Below, piece by piece: positions 1 to 11,171 of a stretch of 64,000 nt of DNA. The notes under the pieces were generated by a model that saw nothing but the letters and a program-made list of their open reading frames with translations, did not search any database and was not told where the DNA came from. The position numbers and the translations under genes were made by a program. The first letter of the stretch is position 1; every line of letters starts with the position of its first letter. This stretch comes from Manihot esculenta (Eukaryota > Streptophyta > Magnoliopsida > Malpighiales > Euphorbiaceae), in the NCBI RefSeq assembly GCF_001659605.2, contig NC_035173.2:16237003-16301002 (forward strand), given 5' to 3'.

Positions 1-341
1 ACATTCATCCACATAATCAAACATATTATGCAATGCAACATATTCGTGAGTCTAATGCAAACACCATATTATATATCATGGCATTCATGATGCGTGAATC
101 ATGCTAAAACTGATTTCTTTATTTAAAAGCATAAGAGTTATTCCACTCATCTCTGGCTAAAGCTCTACTGACTCAGAAGCAGCTGAACTCACTGCTGGGG
201 TCCTCGGTTCCTCGGGTCCGAACCTACACAGGTGGACTCAAATGAGGGACCAAACAACTAGAACATAACTCTAAAAACATCCCCCCAAAAACCCCCTAGA
301 ACATCATGAAACAATCATAGAAAAACATGCAAAAGAGGGCT

Positions 342-570
342 GGACAGGGCATTTTCGGCGGCAGGTTCGGCGGCCGAAAGTCAGGTAGGTTCGGCAGCAC
401 CTTCGGCGGCCGAAACTCCCAGACAAAGGCGAAACTCATGCATGTTCGGCGGCACTTTCGGCGGCCGAAACTCCCAGACAGAGACGAAAGTCTCCTTTCG
501 GGGGCAAGCTTCGGCAGCCGAAGGCTGCTTCCACAAGCATGTTCGGCGGCCGAAAGTTCCTTCGGCTGCT
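342..570. repeat. Dyad cluster in T1 3' LTR, downstream of TATA
   Basis: Exact copies of TTCGGC-N-GCCGAA lie at 366-378 (centre G), 510-522 (centre A) and 542-554 (centre G), with several half sites and one-mismatch copies between them. In element sense this cluster lies in the transcribed leader part of the LTR. Confidence 0.85.
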
Positions 571-1102
571 GAACCTGGTTTCTCCCTTAGTGGCAAAAAC
601 TCAGCTCTTCTATGCATAAACGCCTCCCAAACCATCCAAACATGCAAAAACCTATTCTACAACACACATACACAAACATACAAGCTCCTAGGGGCTTCAA
701 ACCATCCTAAGCCCCATCTACAACACATCAAACATGTATTGGCAAGCCACATTGTTCAAAAACACAACATTAACTCAAAAACTCATATAAACCTATACAT
801 GCCATTCTACCCCATAAACTAGCATAAAACTCACTTAAAACATGAAATGAGTTCAAGATCGGCCCTTACCTCTTGAAGATCGAGAGAGGGACGACCTAAA
901 CTTGGAGATGGAAGATTTTCAACTTCCTTGGGTCTCCAAGCTCAAAACTTGCTCAAAACTTGAAAATCTTCAAAACAAGATGAAAACTTGTGAAAATCAT
1001 GAAAGATTTGAAGGAAGAACTCAAAGATCGGTGAGGGACGGCGGAGAGCTCACCGTGGCCGACAATGGGGAGAAAAGCTCGCCCATTTTCGGCTAAGGGA
1101 CC

Positions 1103-1110
1103 CTTTTATA
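1103..1110 (-). promoter_or_regulatory. TATA box of T1 3' LTR
   Basis: TATAAAAG on the minus strand, at the same place as the TATA boxes of the T1 5' LTR, T2 and T3. In the 3' LTR it would drive transcription out into flanking DNA. Confidence 0.7.
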
Positions 1111-1126
1111 GTGGCTGGCCAGGCCA

Positions 1127-1270
1127 CATTCGGGGGCCGAACATGCCTCTGCATGCATGTCATGTTCGGCGGCCGAACTTGAGGTTCGGCGGCCGAACCT
1201 GGACTTCCCTCACTATGCCTTCGGGGGCCTAAGGCACACCCGAAATGCCTGCATGTTCGGCGGCCGAACC
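1127..1270. repeat. Dyad cluster in T1 3' LTR, upstream of TATA
   Basis: Exact TTCGGCGGCCGAA copies at 1165-1177, 1185-1197 and 1256-1268, plus diverged half sites. In element sense this cluster begins within about 20-60 bases upstream of the TATA box. Confidence 0.85.
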
Positions 1271-1444
1271 TGGTCTTCCTCCAAGGTTGTTTTCATACAA
1301 AAACTCATTTCCTTTTTACTTAAAACCATAAAACACATTAAAACATTTTATGAAAACATGGTTTTACCCTTCTAGAGGTCTCCGACATCCGAGATTCCAC
1401 CGGACGGTAGGAATTCCGATACCGGAGTCTAGCCGGGTATTACA

Positions 1445-1460
1445 TTCTCCCCCCTTAAGA
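1445..1460 (-). other. T1 polypurine tract
   Basis: On the sense (minus) strand, a purine run with six Gs directly abuts the first base of the 3' LTR. This is the usual position of the primer for plus-strand DNA synthesis. Confidence 0.8.
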
Positions 1461-1551
1461 ACATTCGTCCCCAAATGTTCCTCAACTAGCATATAGCATG
1501 GCACACACATATGAAACATACAACGCACATAAAACTCACAAGGAACTAACC

Positions 1552-1866
1552 TCAGAAAAGATAAGGGTATTGCTGGAGCATGGACTCCCGTGTCTCCCAA
1601 GTGCACTCTTCCATATTGTGGTGGTTCCACAGGACTTTCACCATCGGGATTTCCTTGTTTCTCAGCTTTCTGATCTGGGTGTCTAGGATCCGTACTGGCT
1701 GCTCAACATAGATGAGATCTTCTTGGATCTCCACATCAGGCTCACTAAGAACCTTACTCGGATCTGACACGAACTTCCTCAACATGGAAACATGGAAAAC
1801 CGGATGGATTCTTTCCATTGAAGCAGGTAAATCCAGCTTGTACGACACATTCCCAATCTTTTGCAA
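1552..1866 (-). pseudogene. T1 integrase C-terminus and chromodomain
   Basis: End of the T1 polyprotein. The first part is the integrase C-terminal tail (motif HPVFHVSML). The second is a chromodomain-like stretch containing VLWNHHNMEECTWE, which in chromoviruses binds modified chromatin and guides insertion. It is in the same frame as the upstream integrase segment and separated from it only by a TGA at 1879-1881, where related elements have glycine. The TGA at 1552-1554 looks like the natural end of the polyprotein, about 90 bases before the polypurine tract. Confidence 0.82.
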
Positions 1867-1878
1867 GGTTTCAAAGGG

Positions 1879-3174
1879 TCAGATGTATCGTGGGGCTAGT
1901 TTACCCTTCTTCCCAAAGCGAACCACTCCTTTCATTGGGGACACCTTAAGCAATACCAGATCCCCCTCCTGAAACTCTACTTGCCGTCTGCGGATGTCTG
2001 CATAACTCTTCTGTCTGCTTGCAGCAGTCTTGATCCTTTCTCTGATTATGGGTACCACCCTGCTGGTGATCTCTACTAGCTCAGGCCCTGCCAAGGCCTT
2101 TTCTCCAACCTCTTCCCAGCAAACAGGTGATCTGCACTTCCTCCCATACAAAGCTTCATATGGAGCCATCCCGATGCTAGCATGATGGCTGTTATTGTAG
2201 GCAAACTCCACCAAAGGTAGATGCTGCCTCCAAGAACCGCCAAAGTCCAGCACACACATTCTGAGCATATCCTCGATAGTCTGGATGGTCCTTTCTAACT
2301 GTCCATCAGTCTGGGGGTGGAAGGCAGTACTGAAATCCAACTTAGTACCCATGGCATTCTGCAGACTCCGCCAAAACTTGGAGGTGAACTGGGGCCCTCT
2401 ATCAGACACTATTGAAACAGGAACCTCATGCAGCCTAACGATCTCATCTACATACACCTGCGCCAACTTGTCCACAGAATAGCCACTCCTGACAGGGATG
2501 AAGTGAGCAGATTTGGTGAGTCTGTCCACAATCACCCATATGGAGTCCAATCTGTTGGACGTCGCCGGTAACCCCACTACGAAGTCCATAGCTATATTCT
2601 CCCATTTCCATTCTGGAATAGGTAGCGGGTTAAGCATTCCAGCCGGCTTCTGATGTTCCAGCTTCACCCTCTGACACACTTCGCAGGCTGACACAAACTG
2701 TGCCACTTCTTTCTTCATCGCTGGCCACCAATAGACTTTCTTCAGATCTTGGTACATCTTGGTGGCTCCGGGGTGAACGCTGTATCTTGCATTATGAGCC
2801 TCCTTCATAATGTCTCCTTTTAGCCCTATGTCATCTGGTACACACAATCGACTCCCATAGCGGAGGATCCCCTTACTGTCAAATCTGAACTCACTATCTT
2901 TGGCTGACTGAACGGTCCTGGCAATCTTCACTAACTCTAGGTCCTCATGCTGTTTCTGAGCCACTTGCTCCAGAAACACAGGTGTCACTCTCATCTGGGC
3001 CACTAAAGCACCTGTACCAGACAACTCCAACAGTAGACCTTCATCAATGAGCTTGTAAAACTCCTTCACCACTGGTCTCCTCTCTGCCGTGATGTGGGAT
3101 AGACTGCCTAGTGACTTCCGGCTTAAGGCGTCTGCCACGACATTCGCCTTACCGGATGGTACTGAATCTTGCAA
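1879..3174 (-). pseudogene. T1 RNase H end and integrase
   Basis: Begins with the end of the RNase H/connection region ([10 protein letters not shown]). Then come the integrase zinc-binding HHCC region (histidines in HNARYSVHPG, cysteines in CEVCQRVK), the catalytic core with aspartates in MDFVVG and SDRGPQF, and a glutamate after NNSHH-type sequence. A single-base deletion near 3163 shifts it out of frame with the RT/RNase H segment, as shown by comparison with the intact reading of T3 at about 63418. It ends at an in-frame TGA (1879-1881). Confidence 0.87.
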
Positions 3175-3251
3175 TCATAGTCACTCAGCAGCTCTACCCA
3201 TCTCCTCTGTCTCAAATTCAAATCTCTTTGACTCAGGATGTACTGCAGGCT

Positions 3252-4034
3252 CTAATGATCTGTGAAGATCTCACATTTTACCTCATAAAGGTAGTGCCTC
3301 CACATCTTGAGTGCAAAGATTACTGCTGCCATCTCTAGGTCATGCGTGGGGTAATTTAACTCGTGCTTCTTCAGCTGTCTAGAAGCATAAGCAATTACTC
3401 TTTCATTCTGCATTAGTATACAACCCAGTCCCACACGGGACGCATCACAAAAGACTGTAAAGTCTTCATCACTAGATGGCAGGGCTAACACTGGTGCTAA
3501 AGTCAACCTCTTCTTAAGCTCTTCAAAACTCTCTTCGCATTGGTCGGTCCACACAAACTTTTGATTCTTCCTGGTCAATCTGGTCAGAGGAGCTGCAATT
3601 TTTGAGAAGTCCTGGACGAACCTCCTGTAGTAACCTGCCAAACCCAAGAAACTCCTGATCTCTGTCACTAAAGTGGGTCTAGGCCAGTTAGCCACAGCTT
3701 CTACCTTCTTGGGGTCCACCTCTATTCCATTTCCCGATACAACATGCCCCAAGAATGAAATGCTCCTCAGCCAGAACTCACACTTGGAGAACTTGGCATA
3801 CAAGCCATGTTCCCTTAAGGTCTGCGAAACCAACCTCAGATGATGGGCATGCTCCTCTGCATTCCTAGAATACACTAAGATATCATCTATGAAGACAATA
3901 ACAAAGTGATCCAGGTATTGACTAAACACTCTGTTCATGAGATCCATGAATGCTGCAGGGGCGTTGGTTAACCCGAACGGCATTACAAGGAACTCAAAAT
4001 GCCCATATCTGGTCCTGAAAGCTGTCTTTGGCAC
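3252..4034 (-). pseudogene. T1 reverse transcriptase (palm) and RNase H
   Basis: Middle of the pol region. It contains the RT palm with the catalytic FIDDILVYS box, then a gypsy-type RNase H with [11 protein letters not shown] and the [11 protein letters not shown] motif. It is in the same frame as the gag-protease-RT segment to its right and separated from it by TAA at 4041-4043. It ends in TAG at 3252-3254, where T3 has a lysine codon (AAG). Both stops are point changes. Confidence 0.9.
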
Positions 4035-4040
4035 ATCTTC

Positions 4041-6527
4041 TTATCTGATCCTCAGCTGATGATATCCAGATCTCAGATCTATTTTGGAGAAACAACCCGC
4101 TCCTGCTAGCTGGTCGAATAGATCGTCGATCCTTGGCAATGGGTATCTATTCTTGGTAGTGACTTTGTTCAACTGCCTGTAGTCGATACAAAGCCTAAGG
4201 GATCCATCCTTCTTTCTCACAAACAAGACTGGTGCACCCCAAGGTGAGGTACTCGGTCGGATGAAGCCCTTTTCTACCAGCTCTTGCAACTGTTCCTTCA
4301 ATTCCTTCAACTCAGCTGGAGCCATCCTGCAGGGAGGAATAGAGATCAGTCGGATTCCAGGCATTAGCTCTATCTCGAACTCTATCTCCCTAGCAGGTGG
4401 TAAACCTGGCAGCTCGTCTGGGAAGACGTCTAGAAACTCTCTAACTACTGGCACCAAGGCGGGCTCTCTAACCTGACTGCTAAGCTCTCCCACATGAGCC
4501 AAATACCCCTGACATCCCTTCCTAAGCAACCTACGAGCCTGAAGAGCTGATATCAGACCTCTAGGTGTACCCCTCCTGTCTCCCCTGAAGACAACCTCTG
4601 ACCCATCCTGACCTCTAAACCTGACTACCTTGTTCCTGCAGTCCAAGGTAGCACCATGGGTAGATAACCAGTCCATCCCTAGAATGACGTCAAAATTTGT
4701 CAAGTCTAGAACCACAAGGTCGGCGAAAAGGCATCTTCCCTCAATAAAGACTGGACTGCACTGGCAGACTGACTCTGCCACTGATGGATCACACTTGGGT
4801 CCACTGACCCAGAGAGGACACTCTAACCCAGAGATCATCAGACCCAACCTCTCGACGGCTCTCGGAGCAATAAAAGAATGAGATGCACCAGGGTCCATCA
4901 AGGCATACACAGCTGAACAACCAATGACTAGGTTACCTGCCACCACGGTGTTAGATGCATCTGCCTCCTGTTGAGTCATGGTGAAGATCCATGCTGGAGC
5001 TGATGGACCTTCACCTCTGAAACCCGCTGAAGAAGAGGCTGCTCCTCTCCCTCTACCTCTGCCACTGGCCTGAGTCACGGCTGGAGCTGCTAGCTGAGCC
5101 ACACTGCCAGAAGCCGTCTGCTGAGACTGTGCTCCAAAAGCTGCCCTAGGACACTCTCGAGCCATGTGTCCCTCTTGCCCGCATCTGAAGCAGGCTGCTG
5201 TCCCAGCCCGGCAAACTCCCCTGTGTGGCCTACTACACTTTGCACAAACTGCATTATCCGCACCAGAGCTTGAGCCACTCCTTAGTCCCAGACTGGACTT
5301 GACCTTGTTCCAAAACTTGTTCTTCTTTGGCTTCTTGGTGGTACTGCTCCACTTCTTGCTGCCTGAAGCTGCTGCACTAAAAGAAGAAGAGCCTGGGGTC
5401 TTAGAACCAGAAGGTTGTGCCACTGACTGCTTAACTGTCCCCTGAATAATGGCACTGGCCTCCATTTTCCGGGCCATATCCACTATGGCATGGAAGCTCT
5501 CCCTATCTGCTGACTGGATCAAGGAGGAATATCTGCAGTGGAGTTTCATGATATACCTCCTTGACCTTTTCTGGTTCGAGTCAAGATTTTGCCCTGCAAA
5601 TGGCAACAGCTCCAAGAATCTGTCTATGAACTCCTCTACACTCATCTCATCAGTCTGCCTCAACTGCTCAAACTCTATCATCTTCAGCTCCCTCGAACTA
5701 TCGGGAAAAGCCCATCCTGCAAACTCGTTTGCAAACTCCTCCCAAGACATGCTGTCCACTCTCGGGTTCACATAATTCTTGAACCACTCTCGTGCCTTCT
5801 TGTACTTAAGCGTGAACCCAGCCATCTGAATGGCTCTACTGTCATCAGCCCCAATCTCATCTGTGATCACCTTGACCCTTTCGAGATACACAAATGGGTC
5901 ATCCCCTTTTTCATACTGAGGAGCACCCAGTTTCATGTAGTCGGTCATCTTGACCTTGCTTCCACTGGCTGAGCTAGGTCTAGAAGGTTGAGTAACTGGG
6001 GCTGCTGGTTCTGTAGGTGGTGGAGGTGGGGGTGCAGCATTCCCCGAGGTGGGGTTTGCCGGGTGAGGATAAAAGGGTGAGGGTGGATAAGCTGGGTACT
6101 GGGGGTGAGGTGGATAGAAAGGTGGATAAGGCATGTAGGTAGGGTAGGGGCTAAAGCTGGAGTAATCCGATGTGCCTCCCATCGGATACCCTGAACCCTG
6201 TGGGAAGGGTGGATAATGGGGTGGAAAACCATACCCCGAGGCCTGAGCGCCTCCCTGTGACTCCCCTGTCCCTTCTTCCGTCATGCTGACATCCAGATTC
6301 CCATCCCTCCTCTGATCCTCTTCCATAACCTCCCTCACATCTGAAGAACTTCCTCCTCTATCTGTCCCCCTTCTGCTAGCATCAAAAGACCTTCTAGGGT
6401 CCCTTGACACTCTTTCTCTGCTTGATCTACATGACATTGCCCTAGGCAATGCAGGAGGACGGGCGTTCGTGCCCTCATCCTCAGGTGGCACTCCAGTCAA
6501 TCGTGCAGATCGACGAGTTCCCCTCAT
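4041..6527 (-). pseudogene. T1 gag, protease and start of reverse transcriptase
   Basis: The ATG at 6527 is chosen because protein similarity among T1, T2 and T3 begins there ([10 protein letters not shown]); further upstream the frame opens only with TTG. Order: a Pro/Tyr-rich N-terminal region; the retrotransposon gag core ([26 protein letters not shown]); a CCHC zinc knuckle ([14 protein letters not shown]); a Gly/Arg-rich stretch; an aspartic protease with DPGASHSF; and the RT fingers with YRQLNK. It ends at TAA 4041-4043 just after SGYHQLRIR. Gag would package the RNA, the protease would cut the polyprotein, and RT would copy the RNA. Confidence 0.92.
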
Positions 6528-6762
6528 CCTGTTTTCTGAAAGACAGCACATAACAAGCAAACATTAGCATCATATGGTTCATGTGGGCACACATGAACCC
6601 TCATCACATATCATTAATGCACATGCATATAATCATGGCATTTCACATCATCATACAAGACAGGACTCCACATCCTATCCTAGTGGACATGATCTTCCTA
6701 TTGTGCTTGACCTTCTATATCATCTATGAGCCCGACACTCTAGGTTCGACCATATGAACCTA

Positions 6763-6776
6763 GGGCTCTAATACCA
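6763..6776 (-). other. T1 primer binding site (initiator Met tRNA)
   Basis: On the minus strand this reads TGGTATTAGAGCCC, four bases inside the 5' LTR. It matches the usual plant initiator-Met primer site except for one base. T2 and T3 have sites at the same place with different single changes. Confidence 0.85.
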
Positions 6777-7023
6777 TTTCTGTAACGACCCGAAAATCGG
6801 ACCGCTACCGGCGCTAGGATCCAGATCGGCTTAAGGCCGTCGGGACCCGTAGCAAGCCTAACGTACACCCTGTGAACCTGTAAGCCTGGGGGTTAAGGGA
6901 GAGGGGTGAGCTACAAGAGCCCAGTGAGTAGAATAATAAAACATTTAAAACATATGATAACATGAAATGCATCAAATCACAACTAATCACATCAAGGATG
7001 AATTTGTCACCAATAGTCCCCTA

Positions 7024-7180
7024 CATGGTCCAACTGTGCCAGGGGCGTAGAATGGGCCTCGCTGGTCTTTCTCTTACATAACATAACATAACATGGTCCA
7101 ACTGTGCCAGGGGCGTAGAATGGGCCTCACTGGTCTTTCTCTTACATGGTGCCAAGGGCGTAGAATGGGCCTCACTGGTC
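7024..7180. repeat. Three-copy tandem repeat in T1 LTR
   Basis: Two and a half to three copies of a unit of about 45-65 bp containing GGGCGTAGAATGGGCCTC, separated by an ACATA-rich spacer. Equivalent repeats occur in T2 (about 19247-19400) and T3 (about 59008-59165), so the array predates the split of these copies. Confidence 0.8.
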
Positions 7181-7576
7181 TTCCGTACTGTATCATCATC
7201 ATCATAACATATGGGGACTAAAGGATCATTCAACATTCATCCACATCATCAAACATATTATGCAATGCAACATATTCGTGAGTCTAATGCAAACACCCTA
7301 TTATATCTCATGGCATTCATGATGCGTGAATCATGCTAAAACTGATTTCTTTATTTAAAAGCATAAGAGTTATTCCACTCACCTCTGGCTGAAGCTCTAC
7401 TGACTCAGAAGCAGCTGAACTCACTGCTGGGGTCCTCGGTTCCTCGGGTCTGAACCTACACAGGTGGACTCAAATGAGGGACCAAACAACTAGAACATAA
7501 CTCTAAAAACATCCCCCAAAAACCCCCTAGAATATCATGAAACAATCATAGAAAAACATGCAAAAGAGGGCTGGAC

Positions 7577-7825
7577 AGGGCACTTTCGGCGGCAGGTTCG
7601 GCGGCCGAAAGTCCCTCCAGAGCCGAAAGTCAGGCAGGTTCGGCGGCACCTTCGGTGGCCGAAACTCCCAGACAGAGGCGAAACTCATGCATGTTCGGCG
7701 GCACTTTCAGCGGCCGAAACTCCTAGACAAAGACGAAAGTCTCCTTTCGGGGGCAAGCTTCGGCAGCCGAAGGCTGCTTCCACAAGCATGTTCGGCGGCC
7801 GAAAGTTCCTTCGGCTGCCGAACCT
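7577..7825. repeat. Dyad cluster in T1 5' LTR, downstream of TATA
   Basis: Includes TTCGGCGGCCGAA (twice), a centre-A copy (TTCGGCAGCCGAA), a centre-T copy (TTCGGCTGCCGAA) and one-mismatch forms. The arms are constant while the centre base changes. Confidence 0.85.
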
Positions 7826-8351
7826 GGTTTCTCCCTTAGTGGTAGAAACTCAGCTCTTCTATGCATAAACGCCTCCCAAACCATCCAAACATGCAAAAAC
7901 CTATTCTACAACACACATACACAAGCATACAAGCTCCTAGGGGCTTCAAACCATCCTAAGCCCCATCTACAACACATCAAACATGCATTGGCAAGCCACA
8001 TTGTTCAAAAACACAACATTAACTCAAAAACTCATATAAACCTATACATGCCATTCTACCCCATAAACTAGCATAAAACTCACTTAAAACATGAAATGAG
8101 TTCAAGATCGGCCCTTACCTCTTGAAGATCGAGAGAGGGACGACCTAAACTTGGAGATGGGAGATTTTCAACTTCTTTGGGTCTCCAAGCTCAAAACTTG
8201 CTCAAAACTTGAAAATCTTCAAAACAAGATGAAAACTTATGAAAATCGTGAAAGATTTGAAGGAAGAACTCAAAGATTGGTGAGGGACGGCAGAGAGCTC
8301 ACCGTGGCCGACAATGGGGAGAAAAGCTCGCCCATTTTCGGCTAAGGGACC

Positions 8352-8359
8352 CTTTTATA
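8352..8359 (-). promoter_or_regulatory. TATA box of T1 5' LTR
   Basis: TATAAAAG on the minus strand. Dyad clusters flank it: 8410-8545 upstream in element sense and 7577-7825 downstream. Confidence 0.72.
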
Positions 8360-8409
8360 GTGGCTGGCCATGCTACGTTCGGGGTCAAACGTGCCTCCGC
8401 ATGCATGTC

Positions 8410-8545
8410 ATGTTCGGCGGCCGAACTTGAGGTTCGGCGGCCGAACCTAGACTTCCCTCACTATGCCTTCGGGGGCCTAAGGCACACCCGAAATACCTGA
8501 ATGTTCGGCGGCCGAACTTGAGGTTCAGCGGCCGAACCTGGTCTT
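8410..8545. repeat. Dyad cluster in T1 5' LTR, upstream of TATA
   Basis: Three exact TTCGGCGGCCGAA copies and one copy with a single change (TTCAGCGGCCGAA). It matches the 1127-1270 cluster of the other LTR. Confidence 0.85.
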
Positions 8546-8712
8546 CCTCCAAGGTTGTTTTCATGCAAAAACTCATTTCCTTTTTACTTAAAACCATAAA
8601 ACACATTAAAACATTTTATGAAAACATGGTTTTACCCTTCTAGAGGTCTCTGACATCCGAGATTCCACCGAACGGTAGGAATTCCGATACCGGAGTCTAG
8701 CCGGGTATTACA

Positions 8713-9573
8713 TCAGCCATGAGTGGCTGAAACCCTTCTCTCTAGTTGAAGTTTGGTTGAAACTAAGGTTGTTTAAAGGGTTGTGAGATCTGAACAGAAA
8801 CTATTGTCTTTGATTTTATTCAATATTCATGCAATTGTGCTTTGATTTCAAGATTGCTTTGTTGTTTTGATCAAATTGGCCACTTGATTCTTAATTGCAA
8901 AGTTAATTAATTGTTGATTAGGATATTTGTTAGTCCGTAATTGCTGGAAATATTCTTATCTAAGAACACTTGGTGTAAAAACCCAAGGAATTGCATGATC
9001 TAACATCATCTCATGTGTTTGAGTAGTTAGGGTTTGGATCTTTCTTGTTCTTCATGCAATTGGCAATTGTTTTGATGCCTATGGCCCAAGGACGTTCCTT
9101 GGCAATTTGTTGATTAGTAATTGATTAGAGGACGTTCCCTAATCAGTTTGTTCATAAGGAAAGACATGGTGGTGAGAAGCGTCTTCCACCCCCATAATCA
9201 ACCTATTGAATCAATCAAGATAACCATGTTTCAATGATCAACCCAAACAACCAAAGTGGATCCATATCTTCAACTAGACTTTTCTCATATTGATTTCCTC
9301 TTTAGTTTTAATTACTTGCTGTTTTAATTGCTTTCAATAGTTGTTAATCAAATCATCTCAAAACCCCCCTTTTTACTTTTCTTGCACTTGTTTCTATTTC
9401 TCTTGATTACTTGCCTTCAATTGTGTTTTCAATTAGTCTTATTGGTCTTGATTGAGATAAATAAATAGGTAATCAATTCTCTGTGGATACGATCCTTCAC
9501 CACTGTCTACAGTTTTAAATTGTAGGTAACCAAGAAGGTTATTTTTGACCGGCTTCGACAACCGCTCCTGTCA
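8713..9573 (+). repeat. A1 5' LTR, 3' part (interrupted by T1)
   Basis: Nearly identical to 15950-16806. It starts at TCAGCCATGAG directly after T1 and ends at TGTCA. The first roughly 900 bp of this LTR, including the dyad module seen in the other LTR, must lie to the left of T1, outside the window. Confidence 0.92.
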
Positions 9574-9578
9574 AAAAT

Positions 9579-9596
9579 TGGCGTCGTTGCCGGGGA
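9579..9596 (+). other. A1 primer binding site
   Basis: TGGCGTCGTTGCCGGGGA, five bases after the LTR end. It differs by one base from the Asp-tRNA primer site usual in Athila/Tat-type plant elements. Confidence 0.82.
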
Positions 9597-9629
9597 ATTG
9601 ATTTTACTTGTTTGTTTATTTTTGTTTTC

Positions 9630-11171
9630 ATGACCAGATCTGAAAGTAGGGACACACTGCCCTTTGATCCAGAAATTGAACGCACTCTCAGAAGGCTTGG
9701 AAAGCAAGTTTCTGTGCCTGAAGAACATTCTGCCCAACCTTCGGCCGCCGAAAGTCCTGCACTCCAGCAATCAAGTTGCGCGCCAATGGCAGAACCTCAA
9801 GCACCAGCTGCTGCCCATAATGGACATGCTGTCCAAGGCCAGATAATTCAAGAAAATCCAGCAAATAGGCCACAAGCACAAAGGGAAAGAACCATGAGGG
9901 AGTTAGCAACTCCTATAGGTGATTATGCTCCACTTTGTATCACCTATCCGCCTCTTACAGTTTCCTTTGAACTGAAATCAGGTTTGATTCATCAGCTACC
10001 TAAATTTAGAGGTTTGCAATATGAGAATCCACATAAGTACTTAAAAGAATTTAAAATTATTTTCTCATCCATGAGACCTCAAGGGATCTCTGAAGATCAT
10101 GTTAAACTAAGAGCTTTCCCTTTTTCATTAGATGACCATGCTAAGGATTGGTTATTTTATTTGCCACCTGGATTTATAACTTCTTGGGATGATATGGTCC
10201 AAGCCTTTTTGGACAAATACTTCCCACCATCTAAATCAATTGGCATAATAAGAGAAATCACTAGCATAAGACAAAAACCAACTGAAGACTTATATGATTA
10301 TTGGGAAAGGTTTGAAAGACTATGTACAGGTTGTCCACAACATGATATGTCAGACAAAGCCCTCATTCAGTTCTTCTATGGAGGATTGATTCCATCAGAA
10401 AGGAAACTCATAAATGTAGCCTGTGGAGGATCTATCCTAGACAAGACACCTAGGGAGATGAAGGAACTAATATCCAATCTTGCAGCTTCATCCAAGCAAT
10501 ATGAAGAAGAAGAGCAAACGCAAAGAGGAATCTATGAGGTAAGAACATCCTCTGTTGAATCTCAAATCTCAAAACTAACTTCTCTTGTGGAAAAGATCGC
10601 CCTTAGCCAGGTCCAACAAATGCAAGCAATTCCACCACCTAGGCCATGTGAGATCTGTGCTCATGTAGGACACCCAACTGATCAGTGTCCCACACTCCAA
10701 GAAGATCACCACCAAGTCAACGCTATTGGAGGGTACCACAACTAGCCTAGGCATGATCCATACTCCAATACATACAATCCAGGTTGGAGAGACCATCCCA
10801 ATTTCAGCTATGGAAGGGCCAATAATAGTCAGAATTACCAAATTCTCCAAAGAAATCAAGCTCAACCAGCACCCTCAAATCCAAATCAGAACCTTGAGAA
10901 GATCATGCAAACAATGATGGAAACAATGGTCAACACCATGCAAGGCGTGTGACAAGAGATAGGCCAACTGGCTGCATCCATCGGCAGATCTGTATCTCAA
11001 GGTAAGCTCCCTTCTCAAACTGAAACTAATCCTAGACAAAATGTCAGTGCCATTACTTTGAGAAGTGGAAAAGGGCTTCAAGAGGCCAAGATTGATGAAA
11101 GAACACCACCCACACAATCTGAAAGGGAAATTTATGAGCAAGAACCAACTGCAGAAGAACACATTGCGTGA
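9630..11171 (+). pseudogene. A1 gag
   Basis: The ATG at 9630 lies 34 bases after the primer site; the frame opens earlier only with TTG. The retrotransposon gag core spans roughly residues 90-290, with recognisable stretches such as LRAFPFSLDDHAKDWL and DLYDYWERFERL. A cysteine knuckle follows (CEICAHVGHPTDQC). The frame continues without shift through stops at 10743-10745 (TAG), 10950-10952 (TGA) and 11169-11171 (TGA) into the protease, so gag and pol were one frame. An exact TTCGGCCGCCGAA dyad lies in the N-terminal coding part at 9740-9752. Confidence 0.88.

Larger units (their letters stand above)
1..1444 (-). repeat. T1 3' LTR (partial, cut by window start)
   Basis: It matches 7233-8712 closely over its whole length, with a few substitutions and small indels (for example, a short segment near 7612 is missing here). 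The inner edge at 1444 is the terminal TACA (TGTA on the sense strand). It holds two clusters of the TTCGGC-N-GCCGAA dyad and a TATA box at 1103-1110. Confidence 0.93.
1..8712 (-). mobile_element. T1: Ty3/gypsy chromovirus (Tekay/Del-like), nearly complete
   Basis: The element reads right to left: 5' LTR at 6781-8712, initiator-Met primer binding site, gag, protease, reverse transcriptase, RNase H, integrase, chromodomain, polypurine tract, then the 3' LTR, which runs off the window at base 1. Domain order and the C-terminal chromodomain place it in the chromovirus branch; the Tekay/Del assignment comes from the gag type and is less certain. The reading frame carries three in-frame stops and one single-base deletion, so this copy cannot make an intact polyprotein. 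It sits inside the 5' LTR of A1: sequence from 8713 on continues A1 LTR sequence that is uninterrupted in the A1 3' LTR near 15949. Confidence 0.9.
6781..8712 (-). repeat. T1 5' LTR
   Basis: A 1932-bp LTR bounded by TG and CA (sense TGTAATACCC to GGTCGTTACA). It contains a three-copy tandem repeat (about 7024-7180), two dyad clusters and a TATA box at 8352-8359. It ends exactly where A1 LTR sequence resumes at 8713. Confidence 0.93.

Noticed and set aside
327..822. Overlapping open frames on both strands in the T1 LTR with Phe-Gly-Gly-Arg or Ala-Ala-Glu repeats
   Set aside because: They are readings of the inverted-repeat DNA clusters. The same false frames recur in every copy of the LTR (7558-7839, 19726-20155, 58175-58628), so they are not genes.
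7021..7236. Minus-strand frame with a repeated peptide in the T1 LTR
   Set aside because: It is the translation of the tandem DNA repeat. No start context or conservation as a protein.
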